The notes beneath the pieces were generated by a model that was not told the DNA's origin, ran no database searches, and worked only from the letters and a program-made list of their open reading frames with translations. Source: Nitrosomonadaceae bacterium (lineage in GTDB: Bacteria; Pseudomonadota; Gammaproteobacteria; Burkholderiales; Usitatibacteraceae). From it: a stretch of DNA of 16,651 nt. The position numbers and the translations under genes were made by a program. Shown piece after piece: positions 7,397-15,950 of this stretch (position 1 is the stretch's first letter; each line of letters opens with the position of its first letter). The stretch spans positions 1 to 16,651 of the forward strand of contig JAJTHU010000053.1 of the NCBI GenBank assembly GCA_021300055.1, written 5' to 3'.

Positions 7397-8100
7397 GCGC
7401 GTACCAACTCCATCGCTTGCGAAGTGTAGAACCCGGAGGCAATGCGTTGCGTGCGTTGCGGTGACCACGCCATAAGTTCAGGTCTCGAGTCTAGGAGCTC
7501 GTAAAGGGTCCTCTCCGCGACTGGTTCTATTGACGGCGCGCGGTTGCTGCGCGGGAAGAAGCGGCCGAGGGAATGCATGACCGCGAGCGTCGCTGTCCGC
7601 GGCGCGAAGGTAAAAAGGATGGAAACGCGCGTGCGCATCGATAAACGAGAGATCGCCGTAACTGCGTCCTCGGCGTTGTAATGGATCAGTGAATCCATGC
7701 CAACGACGTAATCGAAGGTACCAAGTTCGTTGGCGAGCATGTCGCCGGAGCGGAAGTCGATGCTGCCGCTGCCGAGCTGCCTCGGTGCGCGCTCTCGCGC
7801 CAAGTCGACCAATGTTGGGGACAGGTCAATCGCGACCACGCTCGCGCCCCTTTTGGCAGCTTCGATTGCCAGAGCGCCCGTGCCGCAGCCCGCGTCGAGC
7901 AGTCGCGCGCCCGACAAGTCGGGCGGGAGCCAGCTGAGCAACGTATCGCGCATTCGCGTGCGTCCCGCCCGCACTGTCGCGCGGATGCTGCCCACCGGGG
8001 CATCAGACGTCAGGCGCTTCCACGCCTCGACCGCGGTACGGTCGAAATAGGTTTCGATTTCCCCGCGTCGTTGCTGGTATGTGCTGTCGGTTGAGTGCAT
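7393..8100 (-). CDS. bchM: Mg-protoporphyrin IX O-methyltransferase
   Basis: BchM transfers a methyl group from S-adenosylmethionine to the ring C 13-propionate of Mg-protoporphyrin IX, the step between Mg-chelatase and AcsF. At 235 residues it has normal length. SAM-binding motif I is at residues 67-75 (LLDAGCGTG), followed by the acidic ribose-binding D92 in VVAIDLSP. The N-terminal RRGEIETYFDRTAVEAWKRLTSDAP and RATVRAGR are typical of BchM. The gene begins 10 nt after the bchL stop, and that spacer (GCCACCCCAA) has no Shine-Dalgarno sequence, so translation probably relies on coupling to bchL. It ends in an ATGA overlap with lhaA. Confidence 0.97.
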   Translation of the reverse strand: MHSTDSTYQQRRGEIETYFDRTAVEAWKRLTSDAPVGSIRATVRAGRTRMRDTLLSWLPPDLSGARLLDAGCGTGALAIEAAKRGASVVAIDLSPTLVDLARERAPRQLGSGSIDFRSGDMLANELGTFDYVVGMDSLIHYNAEDAVTAISRLSMRTRVSILFTFAPRTATLAVMHSLGRFFPRSNRAPSIEPVAERTLYELLDSRPELMAWSPQRTQRIASGFYTSQAMELVRA

Positions 8101-8110
8101 TTGGGGTGGC

Positions 8111-9013
8111 TTAGTCGAAACCGAGTAGATCGAAGATGTCGCGATCCTTCATCGGCGCAGCGGACAATGGATCAGTACCAGCCCAGAGCTTTGCCGCAAG
8201 TCGCAGATACTCTTGTTGGACCGCGGTGAGTTCTGGTGACTCTTCCATTTCGAACAGCGTCGCTTTCTTGAGGCGGCTCCGCCGGATGACATCGAGGTCA
8301 GGAAACTGCGCCATCGTTCGCAGCCCAATGACGTTGTTGAATTTGTCTATTTGGTCGGTCTCACGGCTGCGGTTCGCGATTACGCCGCCGAGGCGCACGT
8401 TGTAGTTTTTCGACTTCGCTTGGATTGCAGCGACGATTCGATTCATCGCAAAGATCGAGTCAAAGTCATTCGCAGTCACGACGAGGGCTCGGTCAGCGTG
8501 TTGGAGTGGGGCGGCGAAACCGCCGCAAACAACGTCACCCAATACGTCGAAGATGACAACGTCGGTATCCTCAAGTAAATGGTGTTCCTTTAGCAATTTG
8601 ACGGTTTGACCGACGACGTAGCCTCCACATCCTGTGCCAGCAGGTGGGCCCCCAGCTTCCACGCACATGACGCCGTTGTAGCCCTCGTAGACGAAGTCCT
8701 CGACGCGCAGTTCCTCTGAGTGGAAATCAACCTGTTCAAGAACATCTATCACCGTCGGCATTAACTTCTTGGTGAGCGTAAAGGTCGAATCGTGCTTGGG
8801 ATCGCAGCCGATCTGCAGGACACGCTTACCGAGCTTCGAAAACGCGACCGAGAGATTGGACGATGTGGTGCTTTTGCCGATACCACCTTTCCCGTAAACG
8901 GCGAAGACCTTAGCGTTGCCGATCTTCACATTTGGATCCAGTTGGACTTGGACACTTCCTTCTCCGTCGGCTCGCCGGCGAATGGATGACATCGGTACAG
9001 TTGTTGTGGTCAC
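8111..9013 (-). CDS. bchL: Light-independent protochlorophyllide reductase, ATP-binding Fe-S subunit L
   Basis: BchL is the nitrogenase-iron-protein-like subunit of dark-operative protochlorophyllide reductase. A homodimer hydrolyses ATP and passes electrons to the BchN-BchB heterotetramer. In 300 residues the P-loop GKGGIGKS is at 41-48, the switch region CDPKHDST at 70-77, and DVLGD near 156-160. The two cysteines bridging the [4Fe-4S] cluster are C129 (GTGCGG) and C163 (VVCGGF). The start is GTG at 9011-9013, with GGAG 5 nt upstream; an in-frame ATG exists seven codons later but lacks such a site. The gene follows bchH by 43 nt. The complex is oxygen sensitive, in contrast with the O2-dependent AcsF in the same block. 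Confidence 0.98.
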   Translation of the reverse strand: MTTTTVPMSSIRRRADGEGSVQVQLDPNVKIGNAKVFAVYGKGGIGKSTTSSNLSVAFSKLGKRVLQIGCDPKHDSTFTLTKKLMPTVIDVLEQVDFHSEELRVEDFVYEGYNGVMCVEAGGPPAGTGCGGYVVGQTVKLLKEHHLLEDTDVVIFDVLGDVVCGGFAAPLQHADRALVVTANDFDSIFAMNRIVAAIQAKSKNYNVRLGGVIANRSRETDQIDKFNNVIGLRTMAQFPDLDVIRRSRLKKATLFEMEESPELTAVQQEYLRLAAKLWAGTDPLSAAPMKDRDIFDLLGFD

Positions 9014-9018
9014 GTGTG

Positions 9019-9022
9019 CTCC
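9019..9022 (-). promoter_or_regulatory. Ribosome binding site deciding the bchL GTG start
   Basis: GGAG on the - strand, 5 nt before the GTG at 9011-9013. It supports GTG over the later in-frame ATG at 8990-8992. Confidence 0.65.
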
Positions 9023-9056
9023 AGCTTCGTTGTAGTTGTGTTGTTATGGCAGTCGG

Positions 9057-12000
9057 TTAAGCGGCAACCCGTATGCGGGCGCCAGACTGGGCTTTCGGGG
9101 GGGCTTCTGTGGCGAGTTTCTCGGCGTTCACCGCGCCTGTTGCTTGCGCTGTGGTGGATGGCTCGATGTTGGTTTCAGTGCCGACTCCTTCGAGTTGATC
9201 TTCAAGTTCCTCGCCCGCTCTCTGGAGCGCTTCGAGGACTTCCGGTGACGGAGTCCAATACTTCCGTTCTTGTGCCTCGATGAGGCGATTGGCGAGCTTG
9301 GCAGAGGCTGTCGGGTTTAGCGCGGAGAGGCGACGGCGCATTGACTCATCGAGGACAAACGTATTCGTCAACTCTTCGTAAACCCAAGGGGCTACTTGAC
9401 CGGTCGTCGCTGACCAACCCATGGTGTTCGTCAGATGAACTTCAATCTGTCTTACGCCCTCATAGCCGTGCGCGAGCATGCCTTCGTACCACTTGGGGTT
9501 GAGCATGCGGGTACGGGTTTCTAATGCGACTTGCTCGGACAACGAACGAACCACACCGCTTGAGCGCGTCTGATCACCGATGTACACCGGAGGCGTTTCC
9601 CCACCCTTTGCACGCGAAACGGCGCGCGCGACACCGCCCAGGCTGTCGAAATAGGTGTCAATCGTCGTAACGCCAAGTTCCACAGAGTCGAGGTTTTGGT
9701 AGGCGATATCGACGTCTGCGAGAACGCTCTGCAAAATCGCTCCCTGACGCTTTGGTTTGCCGTCACGTCCGTACGCAAATCCTTTGCGCTTCGAATAGGT
9801 TTCGGCGAGTTCGTCCTCGTCACTCCAGCGACCATTGTCGACCAAGTTGTTGACATTGCTGCCATATGCGCCGTCAGCATTGCCAAACACGCGTAGGGCG
9901 GCTGTTTCGAGGTCACAACCAACCTCACGCTGGTAAGCCAACGCGTGTTTTCGAATGAAGTTCTGTGACTCAGGTTCGTCTGCGCATGCTGCGAGCCAAG
10001 CGGCTTCGGCGAGTAGTCGAACTTGAAGAGGGAGTAGGTCGCGGAAAATGCCGGAAAGCGTGATCATCACGTCGACGCGTGGCCGACCAAGCTGCTCGAG
10101 CGGGATCAGCGTAGCGCCAGCTAGCCTGCCGTAAGAGTCGAAGCGTGCTTCAGCGCCTAGGAGTGCGAGTGCCTGGGCAATTGGCACCCCCTCGGTTTTG
10201 AGGTTATCGGTTCCCCATAGTACGAGCGCAATCGATTCCGGCATGCGGGCGCCACTGGCTTGGTGATGACCAATAAGCAGCTCAGCAAGTCGGGCACCCT
10301 CGTCTCGCGCAAAGCGACTTGGGATTCTGAATGGGTCGAAGCCATGAAGGTTGCGCCCGGTCGGGAGTACTTCGCGCGTTCTTAGTAGGTCACCACCCGG
10401 CGCTGGACGCACATAGCGACCGTCGAGTGCGTGGAGTAGGGCGGGGACCTCGAAGTCCTTCGCCAACATTTCATTGACTGATGCGAGCGCCTCGAATCCA
10501 GAGACTGGTTTTCCGTCTGCGATTGCTTCTGCGTCACCGCGACCCAGATCAGGCTCCATGGAGAGCAGCATTTCCACTCTTTGAGCTTGTGAAAGCGGTT
10601 TGCCGACAACATGCAGACCGTGCGGAATCAGCGTGTACTCGAGTTCGAGCACTTGCGCTTGAAGGTGGCTTATCGCTGCGTCGGCGCTGCCATCCCACGC
10701 AGGAGTTGCTTCGACGAGTTGTAACTCAGCTGCTTGCGCCTGAACGAGCGTTGAGAGTTTGGCCCGCTCCGGATCTTTCGGGGCTAAGCTTCTCCAGCGA
10801 TTGATCGATGCCCGCAGGTCGAGTAAGCCGCGATAGAGACCAGCTTGTGCAACCGGAGGAGTCAGGTAGCTTACGAGAGTAGCGGCGGCACGCCGTTTGG
10901 CGATCGCACCTTCGCTGGGGTTGTTGGATGCGTAGAGGTAGAAATTTGGCAAATCTGCGATGAGACGATCTGGCCAACACTTGCCTGAAAGACCTGATTG
11001 CTTACCCGGCATGAACTCAAGCGCGCCGTGGGTGCCGAAATGCAGAACGGCATCGGCAGCGTAGTCTTCGCGCAGGTAGCGGTAGAAGGCGGCAAACGCA
11101 TGTGTTGGGGAGAATCCGCGCTCAAACAACAAGCGCATGGGGTCCCCCTCATATCCCATGCTCGGCTGGATGGCGACTAACGCGTTTCCAAATGCTGCGC
11201 CCAGCACGTAGATGGATCGGCCGTCAGTTAGTTGTTTACCGGGTGCCGGCCCCCACTGCGCCTCAATCTCGCCGAGCCAGCGTTCGCGCTGCACATACCA
11301 TTCAGCGCTGACTTTAGCGTGCACGTTTGCGTCGGTGCCGTATTGATGTGAGTTGCCATCAAGGATTCGGTGTCTTAGTTCGTCTACGCTTGCGGGGAGA
11401 TCAATTTGGTAACCCTGTTGCTTGAATCCGCGCAGAGACTCGAACAGGCTTTCAAACACTGAGAGATACGCAGCGGTGCCTATGTTTCCAGCATTAGGCG
11501 GAAAATTGAAAATGACGATAGCAATCTTGCGGTCAGAGCGCTTGCTGCAGCGCAAATCGACCAGTTTTGCCACTCGCGATGCAAGCATCTGCGCGCGGTC
11601 GACACACGACGCCATGTCCTGGGAGTTTTGGGTTTGCTCGAAGGTGCATCCACGGTGGCAACCCTTGCAGGCAGTTCCCCGCTTGCCTGCACGACCGCCG
11701 AATACCAATGGTGAGGTGGCGCCATCGAGTTCAGGAATCGCCACCATGATGGTGTTCTCAACTGGCATCAGCCCTCTGTCGGATTCTCCCCACTCAGCAA
11801 TCGTTTGGAACTCAACAGGCTGGGCAGCGATATACGGGACATCAAGCTGAGCGAGTACCTCTTCGGCAGCGCGCGAATCGTTGTATGCAGGGCCGCCGAC
11901 GAGAGAGAATCCAGTCAACGAAACTAGCACATCAATTGAGGCGTTAGCTACGCTCGGGGCTGCGGTCGCACCGAAGTAACGCTCAATCGCGGGGCGCGCA

Positions 12001-12920
12001 TCAAGTCCTGAAGCGAACACGGGGATGACGTCTAGTCCCAAGGCCTCCATTGCATCGATCACGCCATCGTAATGGGCTGTATTGCCGGCCAGAAGGTAGG
12101 AGCGGAGCAATATCAGCCCGACCCGGCCTCGTGATGCCGCTTTTTCAGTGCGCCCGACTTTTGGCGGATTTGCCGAACCCGCAGTTGCTCTCGGCAGGTC
12201 GGCGATCGAATCAACGATTCGTCCTCTGGCGCGTGGGTGATACAAGCCGACGTCCGGATATTCCTTGGGTGGCTCGACCGACAAAGCGCCGCGCAGTTCC
12301 GCGCGAGTACCTGATGCATAACGATCGATCAAGCAGCAGATGAGGCTCGCAATGTTCGTTTGCGATCCGCCCAGCCAGTACTGCATAGCGAGGAAGTAGA
12401 TGCGCACGTCTTGCGCCGTTCCCGGAATGAACCGCAGGATACGTGGCAGACGTCGCAACATGCGCATTTGCGCTGCACCCGCACTAGGTGCGCCCGATGC
12501 AGGACGTTCTCCACGAAGCTTTTTCAGCCACGCCATCGGGCCGCTCGCTGGCTTAGCCATGTCGAACTTGCCCATCTTGGTCAGTCGAGAAACGCTTGTC
12601 GCACTTAGGATGCACACCAATGCATCGCAGTCTTGTCTGCGCGACTCAAGAGCGCTCACGACTGGATTAAAGTGTTCTTCCATGAAGAGCATGGTGACCA
12701 GCAGGATGTTCGCCTTCGCGATGTCGGCCAAGCAAGCCTGAAGCGCAGTTTCACTTGCAGCGTACTCAGAGGCTGCATGCACCTTAACGATTAGTCCGGG
12801 TAACTGGTGGCGAAGCGAGGCAACGGCACGCTCAGTCGCCGACGCCAAATGCGTGTCCATGGTCACGATGACCAGTGTGACCGGAACCACCTTATCGCGC
12901 GTAGTGAGCTTTTGCGTCAT
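9057..12920 (-). CDS. bchH: Magnesium chelatase porphyrin-binding subunit H
   Basis: BchH binds protoporphyrin IX and, with the AAA+ subunits BchI and BchD (not in the window), inserts Mg2+ as the first committed step of bacteriochlorophyll synthesis. The product has 1287 residues, slightly above common family size. Recognisable parts are the N-terminal VTLVIVTMDTHLASATERA, the CobN/Mg-chelatase body with GTHGALEFMPGKQSGLSGKCWPD (split here only for description), VLWGTDNLKTEG and GAYGSNVNN. A cysteine cluster C418-x2-C421-x3-C425-x13-C439 lies in the middle. The last 41 residues form an Ala/Thr-rich tail. The ATG at 12918-12920 lies 29 nt inside bchB; starting later at codon 21 would cut into the conserved N-terminus. 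Confidence 0.97.
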   Translation of the reverse strand: MTQKLTTRDKVVPVTLVIVTMDTHLASATERAVASLRHQLPGLIVKVHAASEYAASETALQACLADIAKANILLVTMLFMEEHFNPVVSALESRRQDCDALVCILSATSVSRLTKMGKFDMAKPASGPMAWLKKLRGERPASGAPSAGAAQMRMLRRLPRILRFIPGTAQDVRIYFLAMQYWLGGSQTNIASLICCLIDRYASGTRAELRGALSVEPPKEYPDVGLYHPRARGRIVDSIADLPRATAGSANPPKVGRTEKAASRGRVGLILLRSYLLAGNTAHYDGVIDAMEALGLDVIPVFASGLDARPAIERYFGATAAPSVANASIDVLVSLTGFSLVGGPAYNDSRAAEEVLAQLDVPYIAAQPVEFQTIAEWGESDRGLMPVENTIMVAIPELDGATSPLVFGGRAGKRGTACKGCHRGCTFEQTQNSQDMASCVDRAQMLASRVAKLVDLRCSKRSDRKIAIVIFNFPPNAGNIGTAAYLSVFESLFESLRGFKQQGYQIDLPASVDELRHRILDGNSHQYGTDANVHAKVSAEWYVQRERWLGEIEAQWGPAPGKQLTDGRSIYVLGAAFGNALVAIQPSMGYEGDPMRLLFERGFSPTHAFAAFYRYLREDYAADAVLHFGTHGALEFMPGKQSGLSGKCWPDRLIADLPNFYLYASNNPSEGAIAKRRAAATLVSYLTPPVAQAGLYRGLLDLRASINRWRSLAPKDPERAKLSTLVQAQAAELQLVEATPAWDGSADAAISHLQAQVLELEYTLIPHGLHVVGKPLSQAQRVEMLLSMEPDLGRGDAEAIADGKPVSGFEALASVNEMLAKDFEVPALLHALDGRYVRPAPGGDLLRTREVLPTGRNLHGFDPFRIPSRFARDEGARLAELLIGHHQASGARMPESIALVLWGTDNLKTEGVPIAQALALLGAEARFDSYGRLAGATLIPLEQLGRPRVDVMITLSGIFRDLLPLQVRLLAEAAWLAACADEPESQNFIRKHALAYQREVGCDLETAALRVFGNADGAYGSNVNNLVDNGRWSDEDELAETYSKRKGFAYGRDGKPKRQGAILQSVLADVDIAYQNLDSVELGVTTIDTYFDSLGGVARAVSRAKGGETPPVYIGDQTRSSGVVRSLSEQVALETRTRMLNPKWYEGMLAHGYEGVRQIEVHLTNTMGWSATTGQVAPWVYEELTNTFVLDESMRRRLSALNPTASAKLANRLIEAQERKYWTPSPEVLEALQRAGEELEDQLEGVGTETNIEPSTTAQATGAVNAEKLATEAPPKAQSGARIRVAA

Positions 12921-14607
12921 AGAGCGTCTCTACGGTGATGGTCGAAATAGACCTCTCTGCGGCGAAGCGTTCGGTATTGCGTCGAGCTTTGCCGCGCACG
13001 AAAAAGGGAATCTTTCCCAGCTCGCGCTGAGCTTCAGCTGTCCACGCTGGCTCGGATGTCGTTGCCGCACCGGCTGCCAAGTTGGTGTGCTCATTAGGGC
13101 GAGTAGTCGCAGTGTCGCTCTCGTCAGTTGGGGAAAGGTCGTCGGTCGCAATATGGGTCGCCCCGCTTTCAGGCCGACTCATTTCCGTCGAGTCGCGAGC
13201 CGCAACGAGTCGCAGCATGGCGCGTCTCCCCTCGGCATCGGCAGCGGCGGGCTGTAGATGCCCCAAGTGCGACGACCCTGCCTGCTCGTTGAACTCAAAA
13301 TCATCGCGGAACATGCCGAGCAAGTGTTCTTCCAGCCCCATCATGAGCGGGTGGATCCACGTGTCGAACATGACATTCGCACCCTCAAGCCCCATTTGTG
13401 GTGCGTAGCGTGCGGGGAAGTCTTGGACATGAACAGGCGCCGAGATGACTGCGCAAGGAATACCCAAGCGCTTTGCAATGTGACGCTCCATCTGCGTGCC
13501 AAGTACCAATTCCGGTTGCGCATTCGCAACGGCTTGTTCTACTTCCAAATAGTCGTCTGTAATCAGTGCTTCAACGCCGTATCGGGATGCCGCTTCGCGA
13601 ATCTCCCGCGCAAACTCGCGGCTGTATGTGCCTAAGCCCACTACCTTGAAGCCCATTTCATCTTGCGCGATCGCTGCTGCAGCGAGTGCATGTGTTGCAT
13701 CGCCAAACACGAAAACGCGCTTGCCAGTGAGGTATGTCGAATCGACAGATCGTGCGTACCAAGCTGCTCGTGAGCTGGTATCCAGTTCATGCAGCGCCGC
13801 CGTAGGATCTACATTTGCCAAAGAGGCAACCTCATTAATGAATCTTCGCGTCGCGTTGCGTCCGATCGGTACCGTGCGCGTAAATGGCTGCTTGATTTCT
13901 TTGTGAAGCCATTGCGCGGCCTGCATGGCGGTTTCTGGGTACATCAACACATTGAATTGGGCATTTGGTAGCCGTGTGATGTCTGCAGGCGACGCGTCGT
14001 ACGGTGCGACGATGTTGACGTCAATACCGAGTAACTCAAGAAGTCTCTTAACTTCCTTGATGTCGTCCCTGTGTCGGAATCCCAGTGCCGTCGGGCCAAG
14101 GAGATTGGCCCGAGGCCTCGCCGATGCGTCTGAACTCAAGGGGCTGGTGTCAGCCTTGATGGGCGTGCGCGGTACGAGGGCACGCACGATCTGATAGAAC
14201 GTCTCAGCCGCGCCCCAGTTTTCTTTCTTTTGGTATGACGGCAGTTCTAGCGGAATAACGGGGATGGGGATGCCGACAGCGGCGGCTAGCCCCCCAGGAT
14301 CGTCTTGAAGTAATTCAGCGGTACACGAGGCCCCGACGAGCATCGCTGTTGGCTGGAAACGTTCATATGCCTCACGGACACTACGCTTGAAGAGTTCCGC
14401 AGTATCTGCGCCGAGGTCACGCGCTTGAAAGGTCGTGTATGTGACTGGCGGCCGATGTTGACGACGCTCAATCATGGTGAACAGCAAATCAGCATACGTG
14501 TCACCCTGTGGGGCGTGGAGCACGTAATGGATGTCGCGCATTGCGGTTGCAATCCGCATGGCACCGACGTGGGGCGGCCCCTCGTATGTCCAAAGGGTCA
14601 GTTGCAT
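12892..14607 (-). CDS. bchB: Light-independent protochlorophyllide reductase subunit B
   Basis: BchB pairs with BchN to form the catalytic component that reduces ring D of protochlorophyllide. The N-terminus MQLTLWTYEGPPHVGAMR is characteristic. D36 (in APQGD) matches the unusual aspartate ligand of the NB [4Fe-4S] cluster known from the Rhodobacter capsulatus structure, and C95 lies in the conserved VGASCTAEL. GKRVFVFGDATH (about 295-306) and HVQDFPARYAPQMG follow. The C-terminal module KIPFFVRGKARRNTERFA is intact. At 571 residues it is long; the excess is a Ser/Thr/Asp-rich linker at about residues 469-521. The start overlaps bchN by 10 nt and GAGAGG lies upstream in bchN. The end overlaps bchH by 29 nt. 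Confidence 0.97.
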   Translation of the reverse strand: MQLTLWTYEGPPHVGAMRIATAMRDIHYVLHAPQGDTYADLLFTMIERRQHRPPVTYTTFQARDLGADTAELFKRSVREAYERFQPTAMLVGASCTAELLQDDPGGLAAAVGIPIPVIPLELPSYQKKENWGAAETFYQIVRALVPRTPIKADTSPLSSDASARPRANLLGPTALGFRHRDDIKEVKRLLELLGIDVNIVAPYDASPADITRLPNAQFNVLMYPETAMQAAQWLHKEIKQPFTRTVPIGRNATRRFINEVASLANVDPTAALHELDTSSRAAWYARSVDSTYLTGKRVFVFGDATHALAAAAIAQDEMGFKVVGLGTYSREFAREIREAASRYGVEALITDDYLEVEQAVANAQPELVLGTQMERHIAKRLGIPCAVISAPVHVQDFPARYAPQMGLEGANVMFDTWIHPLMMGLEEHLLGMFRDDFEFNEQAGSSHLGHLQPAAADAEGRRAMLRLVAARDSTEMSRPESGATHIATDDLSPTDESDTATTRPNEHTNLAAGAATTSEPAWTAEAQRELGKIPFFVRGKARRNTERFAAERSISTITVETLYDAKAHYAR

Positions 14608-15950
14608 GGGAGCGCCTCTCTCACGGGGAGTTCTGGTTCGAGCAAATGTTTGCGCCTGAGCGGGCGCGCAAATAACTCGGCAAGATCGCCGGCTTGGTCA
14701 TATCCTTGGATGGGCGAGAAAACCAACTCGATCGACCATTTCGTTGTGAGCCCTTCATGCTCAAGCGGATTGGCAAGCCCCAACCCACACACTGTCACGT
14801 CAGGTCTGGCCTCCCTACATCTTGCGAGTTGCGAATCGACGTCTTGCCCCTCAACAAGGCGCGTGGCCTCAGGCATGAGCGAAAGTTCCTCACCCATGAT
14901 TTGTCTGTGGATGAAGGGGCTTCCCACCTCAACTAGGTGCATGCCGAGTTCCCGCGACAAGAATCGTGCGAGTGGAATCTCCAATTGCGAATCTGGGAAG
15001 AAGAAGATGCGCTTTCCCTCCAAGACCTCCCGATGGCGCTCGAGCGAACGCATTCCGCGTGCTCGCGCTGCTTGAGTGGCGTTTTCGAATGCGGGGTCGG
15101 AGACCGCAAACGCGTTTGCCGCAGCACGCAACCAAGCTGTCGTGCCCTCTACTCCTAATGGAAACGGCGCAGGTATGTGTGTCGCGCCGCGTTCGACCAA
15201 CATACGGCAAGTGTTCGCGAGGAACGGTTGTGCCAGCAGGACTCGCGTGTTGGGGCCAACGGTGATTCGAGATAAGTCGCCGGAGCGTCGCGGAGGAAAG
15301 AACTGCACGTTACGTATGCCCATCGTTGTGAGCATCCTCGTCCACTGGTCTTCGACGATGTCAGCGACGGTTCCGACGATCAACAGGTTGCTGGGTTCAG
15401 ACGATTGAGCAGCTGTCCCGACCTGCAACTGAGGCACGAGCGAAGCGAGACATGCGTCTTCGCCCTCGGTAAAGGTTGTTTCAATGCCACTGCCCGAATA
15501 ACTGAGTACGCGAACCTGAGGCAGGAACTGCTTTGTGAGTCTCTCTGCCGCGCGGCTGAGGTCTAGCTTGATGACTTCTGATGGGCACGAGCCGACAAGA
15601 AATAGCATTCGAATATCGGGACGGCGCTCGAGCAGCCGAGATACCACCCGGTCGAGTTCGTCGTTTGCATCCGCGATGCCGGCGAGGTCGCGGTCGTCGA
15701 TGATCGCTGTGGCGAATCTAGGTTCGGCAAAAATCATCACACCAGCGGCAGATTGAATGAGGTGCGCGCAAGTGCGTGAGCCAACGACCAAGAAGAAAGC
15801 ATCTTGGATCCGGCGATGCAACCAGATGATCCCGGTCAGGCCACAAAACACCTCCCTCTGACCACGTTCGCGATGGATGGGGATGTGAACCGAAGGCTTT
15901 TCTTCTCTGCAGCGTGCGACGGGTACGGCAGTGGGCAACGGCGAACTCAT
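14598..15950 (-). CDS. bchN: Light-independent protochlorophyllide reductase subunit N
   Basis: BchN is the NifD-like partner of BchB. In 450 residues, three cysteines expected to bind the NB [4Fe-4S] cluster are present: C36 (REVFCGL), C61 (GSRTCAH) and C122 (VGSCPSE). They sit exactly ten residues later than Cys26, Cys51 and Cys112 of Rhodobacter capsulatus BchN, so the N-terminus is ten residues longer, and with BchB D36 the complete cluster site is encoded here. Other marks are FAEPRFATAI and the C-terminal half with FFFPDSQLEIPLARFL and VTVCGLGLANPLEHEG. The ATG at 15948-15950 overlaps the bchF stop as ATGA. Confidence 0.97.
   Translation of the reverse strand: MSSPLPTAVPVARCREEKPSVHIPIHRERGQREVFCGLTGIIWLHRRIQDAFFLVVGSRTCAHLIQSAAGVMIFAEPRFATAIIDDRDLAGIADANDELDRVVSRLLERRPDIRMLFLVGSCPSEVIKLDLSRAAERLTKQFLPQVRVLSYSGSGIETTFTEGEDACLASLVPQLQVGTAAQSSEPSNLLIVGTVADIVEDQWTRMLTTMGIRNVQFFPPRRSGDLSRITVGPNTRVLLAQPFLANTCRMLVERGATHIPAPFPLGVEGTTAWLRAAANAFAVSDPAFENATQAARARGMRSLERHREVLEGKRIFFFPDSQLEIPLARFLSRELGMHLVEVGSPFIHRQIMGEELSLMPEATRLVEGQDVDSQLARCREARPDVTVCGLGLANPLEHEGLTTKWSIELVFSPIQGYDQAGDLAELFARPLRRKHLLEPELPVREALPCN

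Noticed and set aside
7397..7468. Upstream extension of lhaA by 24 codons
   Set aside because: It would run 76 nt into bchM and adds residues unlike the family; the ATGA overlap at 7393-7396 is the natural start.
11422..11850. 142-residue + frame opposite bchH
   Set aside because: Antisense shadow of bchH, including its cysteine cluster region; no independent support.
14425..15075. 216-residue open frame on + opposite bchN/bchB
   Set aside because: It lies wholly antisense to two certain genes, is Ser/Arg/Pro-rich and shows no domain; it is a by-product of codon bias on the other strand.
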